A stretch of 64,000 nucleotides of DNA from Bacteroidia bacterium. Its GTDB lineage: Bacteria; Bacteroidota; Bacteroidia; Flavobacteriales_D; Crocinitomicaceae. The notes below the pieces were generated by a model that was not told where the DNA came from, ran no database searches, and saw only the letters and a program-made list of their open reading frames with translations. Shown here piece after piece: positions 60,601 to 64,000 of this stretch. Positions within the stretch are counted from its first letter, which is position 1. The number at the start of each line of letters is the position of its first letter. The stretch covers positions 1 to 64,000 of the forward strand of contig JAUICI010000001.1 in NCBI GenBank assembly GCA_030427935.1. The letters run 5' to 3'. The translations under genes were made by a program, and so were the position numbers.

Positions 60601-63272
60601 CCATCACTTAGAATAGTCAAAATATCCCAGTCATGTGCACCACCTGTTGGACTTTGATCCTGAATAATGATATTGGATTGTCCTTCATTGATACAATATG
60701 GTGAAGTCAAATTTGAGAACCCACCAATGGAATCAATATGCTCAACATAGATCTGTCTTGTAATCCACTTATCCACCACTTGAATTGAAAATGGAAAAGG
60801 TATGATCTGCATTTGCTTATATTGAAGCATTACAATGAAGGTATCTACCCATTGCCCTGGAGTTAATGGTAGATTGTTGAGATAAATAACATCTGTGGCA
60901 ACTGAGTCATTTGGACCTGTCATATTGTGCCAGGCATCACCACCTTGTAAACATGTAGAACCGATATGAGTATTTAGGTCATAGTCCTTGATTCGAAATC
61001 TAAATCGAGATTGAGGTGATATGCCATAATTCTGGTAATCTGGATAAACAGCATCGATTGGGATATTCCCTTCTGTCACGCAAAACTTAAAATCTCCTAA
61101 TCCATTAATAGCGGTACTTTCAATAATTGTGATGCTTTCAGAACTCGTAGATGAACATCCATTCGTATTTGTGAACGTGAATGAATAAGAATGCGTACCT
61201 AAACCAGCAATATTGAAGTAAAGTGAATCTCCACTTGCTCCCGGCCCAGAAAATGAATAAGTACCAGCAGGAATTCCTGTCGACAATTCATCTACCAAAC
61301 TTATTGTAGAATCGGAAACTAAGTATTCACTTTGCCCGAAATTTAATTCTATATCTGTTGTATCATAAACATCAAAACTTAAAGGGCCAACTGAATTCGA
61401 ACAACCATAAGGATCCACATAAGTGTATGAAACGGTATGCGATCCAGCGGCTAATGTTGTTGGGTCTATTGTTAAAGTAGTTGTCACTTGATTTGCGCCA
61501 GCATCTACATTGAAATAACTAGCCGCCGATTGCGGTGAACCTGTCAAAACGATATCTCCTTCATTTTCACAGTATTCCGGAAATAGACCGGCGATCGAAG
61601 CGGTTACAGGATCAATTTCATCCAGTAATAATACATTTGAATAGGCAGTTTGACTACCATCTACAACGCGTCTTCTGATAAACAAAATTCCATTTGCAGG
61701 TACGGGACCAAAAGTAGCTGAGTTCGATGCTGCATAATCATTCCATACTACAAAGTTGGAGGACCATTGCCATGTATAGACTGGAGCTCCTGCACCACCT
61801 GAAATCGAAACAGAGTCATCTAAAACAGTACTATTACCACCACTACAAACATTTTGAACGGTTCCACCACCGGTAAATCGAATCGCTCCTGGATCCAAGG
61901 TTGCGGGATCACTTAGTGTGTCTTGATGACTAGTTTGACAACCATTACTATCCGTTACGGTTACCAAATAAATTCCTGCGCCAACATTTGTAAGATCCGA
62001 AGTCGTCACTGCAGGGAAAGTATTCCAAACATAAGAATAGGGTGTTGTTCCTCCACCCACAACAGTTGTTATGGAACCATCAGTTAAACCAAAATCCGTT
62101 GGGTCTGTGGGTGTAGTAGCAAGTGTTAAGGATGTTGGCTCCGTTAAAATCACTGCTGGAGGTGTCAATGAACATCCATTCGCATCTCGAACAACAACAT
62201 CATATGTGCCATCACATAGTGAGTCTAGCAAACTTCCTGACTGGAAAGTCGCTCCATTATCGTCACTATATTCATAAGGTGAAGTACCTCCTGACATGGT
62301 AACCAATATAGATCCATCACATTCACCATTACAGCTAATGGTGTCTTGAATTAAAGTGGAAACCAAAATGATGGATGGTTGATCAATCACGTAATTTTGA
62401 GTAAAAAAACAATTGGTGTCTCCAGCATCGGAAACTCTGACCCAGTAATTTCCAGGAGCAAGCGATCCATTTGTACTGGTAACGACATTTTCATCTATTG
62501 TGGCATCACTCCAGGCGAAATCAAAATTTCCGGAAGACCCGCTAACGTCAATTTGAATACTACCGTTTCCTTGACCAAAACAGGTAACATCTGTGACCAC
62601 TTCAGCATCTATTGTAAAGTCCGTTGATAAATCTCCAACTGTAATTACGTCTATTGTATCATAACACCCTTTGAAATCTCGAATGATCAGGTCGTCATAA
62701 GTACCAGGAGATAAGCCTGAAAAAGTTGCATTTGATTGCCAACTTGCAGAGCTATCGATAGAAAAGGTATATGGCGCAGATCCAAAACCGGCTCCATTTA
62801 AAGTGATCGAACCATTATGTTGCGTAAAACAAGTGACATCAGATGGAGTTGCATTTCCTCCTTCATACAATCCTTGAAAATTCATTTCAAAACCTGCTTC
62901 ATTAACACCCGCATCAGAATTAAAAATAATGATGATGGTGTCATTTGGAATCACTAAAGGTGGAGGAGAGGCTGTAGCATAATGTCCAATTAAACTTGGA
63001 ATTCCTACAATTCCACTATAAAAAGAGACTGTGTCATAATTATCAACTTCCATATCCCAAAAAGGGAAAGTAATGTGAACTTCAGTAACATAATCTGGAA
63101 AGATTAGCATCATCGTGTCTGTGGTGTTGTCGGAGTAATTTCCAGAAGGTCCTCCTTCGTCAAAAAGAATCTCACTACAACTGACTTGAAATATTCCTTG
63201 TTGGTGGTTGAGTTGTGAGTACGAGAATGTCGCAAATGACAAAATCGTGAAAGCGAATATAAGTAGTCTCAT
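57609..63272 (-). CDS. 1887-residue T9SS-secreted surface protein with CUB and SprB-type repeats
   Basis: A signal peptide (about 1-19) is followed by a CUB-like domain (about 25-138; DNYDTVSFYSG and NDTIIIIFNSDAG). SprB-type repeats come next, to about 460, each with VTC-x6-GSI and an FSGLSPGTYDD- or GC-type end. Many Ig/PKD-like modules follow, and a choice-of-anchor-like jelly-roll region (about 1390-1520). The C-terminal T9SS sorting domain (about 1805-1887) has FPNPTNGASAIV, VWIHDASGRLVEQI and MYFVSVISPDGQK. So it should cross the outer membrane by the T9SS and sit on the surface. CUB domains are uncommon in bacteria outside this phylum. Adhesion is a reasonable guess. Confidence 0.9.
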   Translation of the reverse strand: MRLLIFAFTILSFATFSYSQLNHQQGIFQVSCSEILFDEGGPSGNYSDNTTDTMMLIFPDYVTEVHITFPFWDMEVDNYDTVSFYSGIVGIPSLIGHYATASPPPLVIPNDTIIIIFNSDAGVNEAGFEMNFQGLYEGGNATPSDVTCFTQHNGSITLNGAGFGSAPYTFSIDSSASWQSNATFSGLSPGTYDDLIIRDFKGCYDTIDVITVGDLSTDFTIDAEVVTDVTCFGQGNGSIQIDVSGSSGNFDFAWSDATIDENVVTSTNGSLAPGNYWVRVSDAGDTNCFFTQNYVIDQPSIILVSTLIQDTISCNGECDGSILVTMSGGTSPYEYSDDNGATFQSGSLLDSLCDGTYDVVVRDANGCSLTPPAVILTEPTSLTLATTPTDPTDFGLTDGSITTVVGGGTTPYSYVWNTFPAVTTSDLTNVGAGIYLVTVTDSNGCQTSHQDTLSDPATLDPGAIRFTGGGTVQNVCSGGNSTVLDDSVSISGGAGAPVYTWQWSSNFVVWNDYAASNSATFGPVPANGILFIRRRVVDGSQTAYSNVLLLDEIDPVTASIAGLFPEYCENEGDIVLTGSPQSAASYFNVDAGANQVTTTLTIDPTTLAAGSHTVSYTYVDPYGCSNSVGPLSFDVYDTTDIELNFGQSEYLVSDSTISLVDELSTGIPAGTYSFSGPGASGDSLYFNIAGLGTHSYSFTFTNTNGCSSTSSESITIIESTAINGLGDFKFCVTEGNIPIDAVYPDYQNYGISPQSRFRFRIKDYDLNTHIGSTCLQGGDAWHNMTGPNDSVATDVIYLNNLPLTPGQWVDTFIVMLQYKQMQIIPFPFSIQVVDKWITRQIYVEHIDSIGGFSNLTSPYCINEGQSNIIIQDQSPTGGAHDWDILTILSDGLTGINLSGVTFDPLAFGGLLNTDYTLQYTLTSPLGTCVEQLTSTIRVDSVPTISLSAYPTELCLGQTFTLQGFISGLPGGTFFGNNIVDLTNGDGLAELNTNLTGPANNEPITFSYTDANGCLVDSTWLFTVNDTPFVSVTALPEICFEDSTMFTGTLNGIFSLGAGITDNSLGDTVWFNSGALLPDSSYAYSYTATNGFGCTGTVNSSIHVNELPIVGVSVDGTEFCSDETGIGVNPVPIPGPNDSLIYDGMVQTYNPSNNYPLDANILDTGQVVVEYIYRNSNGCKQTAYDTIIIYPTPDVYFTFGSFCIADTIHFQDSSTVNGATITDYTWWFTDFNGTMTSSAQDTSILFNYPATRSVRLTLNTAAGCSNFYEVGGYFGDKPALNFTWDNECMLDPSGTNTQFTDLTPVADGVDSMYWSFGDNTVPMGSDTSTMQNPSWNYTTIGQKTVTLYGSNQAGCEETITKTLWIRPYVQTYPYVIDFTSGSGGWIPDTVGLGDTISSWSIGIPDTTGLFAPITAPNMALTTAPNDNYYNNEYSGVVSPCFDFSALDRPMIKLSYALETDNNDGLNINYQDQNGDWQALGAPGQGINWFDGYTDGLNEPTVNGNSGWYQNTNGWVDARLRLDTIVGDTNVQFKVVFGSNAGLTSKGAAIDYIWIGERQRTVLCEHFTNYNHADAIWTTTYDTVVERPSLNRNGLDIISLEYHTSTEPNELINLNYQSGPSARMNYYGLDTVPYVINDGTSYRGNVNNWYANLDALESRTLVDPQFDIRLNVTQTSFDFTVQADFEAREDLGNTNVTVRMAIVEDSIDVNGNIYRNTVIDFLPAPSGRSFSDTNWLAGPTLPWGGAGQILNVTETKTITNHMMANPNSLDVVVWIQDNDTEEVYQAVSGKITALLGLEGVHEPDAPMDFILFPNPTNGASAIVLNNAFKERGQVWIHDASGRLVEQIQIDKFQETIDLDNYNYKNGMYFVSVISPDGQKMTKKMIVSKN

Positions 63273-63337
63273 TACTAGTAATTTATAACGTCACTAATAG
63301 TGACGTAAATAATCTAACAAAGTTGGTTAATTTAAGC

Positions 63338-64000
63338 TTAGAGTTCAACATTTTCGTTGACTTTTATCAAAACAGCCTTTTGGTTGTTCTTCCAGAGTGA
63401 GGCTCCAGTTATCAGGAAACCTCCATTTGAAGCGGGAATAAGGTTTCTTCCATAAGCCCCTTCCTCGTATCCAAGTTCGAAATTCAATTCATCCAAATAA
63501 TCGGAACCATTGATCTTAAAAACACACATTTTATCAATTCCATCAGGAGTTGTTGTAAAACCACTTGCGCAAATAGACCCATCTGTTTGCTGTTGAACAT
63601 CATAAAATTCTTCAGCTCCGTTGGAGTTATAGGTTCTTACATTTAAGGTATCTCGAATATTTGTGATGTTTAGGTTGAATACCATCCCTTGTTTTGCCCC
63701 GCCAATTGTTTCATATGACCCGGCAATCATCAAGTTTCCATTATTGTCTAAACTGATCGAATGCGCCGTTTGATTTTGATTATCACCATGAGTCAAAGCA
63801 TCATCTTCAAGTAGCTGATTACTTAAAACTAACATATAGATCAACTTATTTTGATGGTTCGGGTAATAGGCTCCATCGAAACTCTCTGTAGTACCAACAA
63901 TTAAATATTGACTTCCTTGAAAAGGGATTAAGTCAGACCCAATATCGCGATCAAAACCACCAAATTGGTTAGCAGCAACACTATCGCCTAATTCATCAAT
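63338..64000 (-). CDS. Repeat-rich hypothetical protein, 5' part cut by the window edge
   Basis: The frame is open from base 64000 (221 codons in view), so the start lies outside. The visible part repeats a beta-propeller-type unit: FGGFDRDIGSDLIPFQGSQYLIVGTTESFDG, HSISLDNNGNLMIAGSYETIGGAKQ, QTDGSICASGFTTTPDGID, PASNGGFLITGASLW. This fits the delta-60-repeat/propeller class of exported proteins in Bacteroidota. No sorting domain is present at the end (KVNENVEL). An apparent TTG start at 63844 is not the real start, because coding sense continues upstream. It is probably cotranscribed with the large surface protein gene 65 bases downstream. Confidence 0.7.
   Translation of the reverse strand: MDELGDSVAANQFGGFDRDIGSDLIPFQGSQYLIVGTTESFDGAYYPNHQNKLIYMLVLSNQLLEDDALTHGDNQNQTAHSISLDNNGNLMIAGSYETIGGAKQGMVFNLNITNIRDTLNVRTYNSNGAEEFYDVQQQTDGSICASGFTTTPDGIDKMCVFKINGSDYLDELNFELGYEEGAYGRNLIPASNGGFLITGASLWKNNQKAVLIKVNENVEL

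Noticed and set aside
1-64000. tRNA or rRNA genes
   Set aside because: I saw no cloverleaf ends or rRNA signatures in any gap; intergenic regions are short and AT-rich. A tRNAscan-SE run would settle it.

Overview
The window is a chromosomal segment of a low-GC Bacteroidota bacterium, most likely a marine or freshwater member of the Flavobacteriales. Four things point there: a PorP/SprF-like protein and a huge surface protein with a type IX secretion (T9SS) sorting tail; many short signal-peptide lipoproteins; the order acpP-fabF-rnc-IPExxxVDY-pyk; and promoters of the Bacteroidota type (TTG, about 19-23 bases, TAnnTTTG) instead of E. coli-type boxes. The genus cannot be fixed from the sequence. 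I see no rRNA, tRNA, CRISPR, phage or insertion sequence with a transposase. The window opens inside rseP and closes inside an unfinished minus-strand gene.

Layout. 1-4.4 kb: site-2 protease RseP (cut by the edge), a CvpA-like membrane protein and a row of small envelope proteins including three related lipoproteins. 4.6-9.2 kb: pheS-ytxJ-LytTR regulator, glutaminyl cyclase, a helical cytoplasmic protein. 9.2-12.4 kb: a possible small RNA, PorP/SprF, an orphan peptide-binding lipoprotein. 12.4-19.1 kb: marC, purN, then the fatty-acid/RNase III/pyruvate kinase operon and a biotin carrier protein. 19.2-27.3 kb: M1 aminopeptidase, three tandem lipocalin-like lipoproteins, trpS, an acyltransferase, a REP-like repeat pair, pirin and MarR. 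38-57.5 kb: gatC, acyl-CoA carboxylase carboxyltransferase, a large outer-membrane barrel, exonuclease III, a LysE exporter, a MORN-like protein, queA, ispD, purH, and the cell-elongation operon mreBCD-pbp2-rodA with a CPBP protease. 57.6-64 kb: a 1887-residue CUB/SprB-repeat T9SS surface protein and a partial protein upstream of it.

The most interesting part is 27.5-38.4 kb. It holds a minus-strand block: lipoprotein; thioredoxin plus a 1280-residue membrane sensor; then a tight operon of PQQ-like propeller, TPR, beta-barrel, ankyrin-like protein and second beta-barrel. A tiny cysteine-rich lipoprotein lies next to it on the plus strand. The sensor joins a periplasmic propeller/Y_Y_Y region, a membrane segment, a SpoIIE-type phosphatase and a C-terminal LuxR-type DNA-binding domain. 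A 20-base near-palindrome with the 7-2-7 geometry of NarL/LuxR-family operators (TACYCAA-N2-TTGGGTA) lies upstream of four transcription units here, always ending at the TTG of a promoter whose TAnnTTTG-like element follows 19-20 bases later. I infer a local, probably self-controlled regulon run by this sensor, controlling a small envelope system with a disulfide theme. The sequence shows the motif and its placement directly. The link to this regulator and the function are inference.

Other points of note: several start codons sit directly behind a TAnnTTTG element, suggesting leaderless mRNAs; a palindromic element is inserted in frame in the sensor gene; two REP-like hairpin pairs and a third GC-rich inverted repeat lie between genes; and a strong terminator with no gene in front of it marks a possible small RNA near 9.3 kb.
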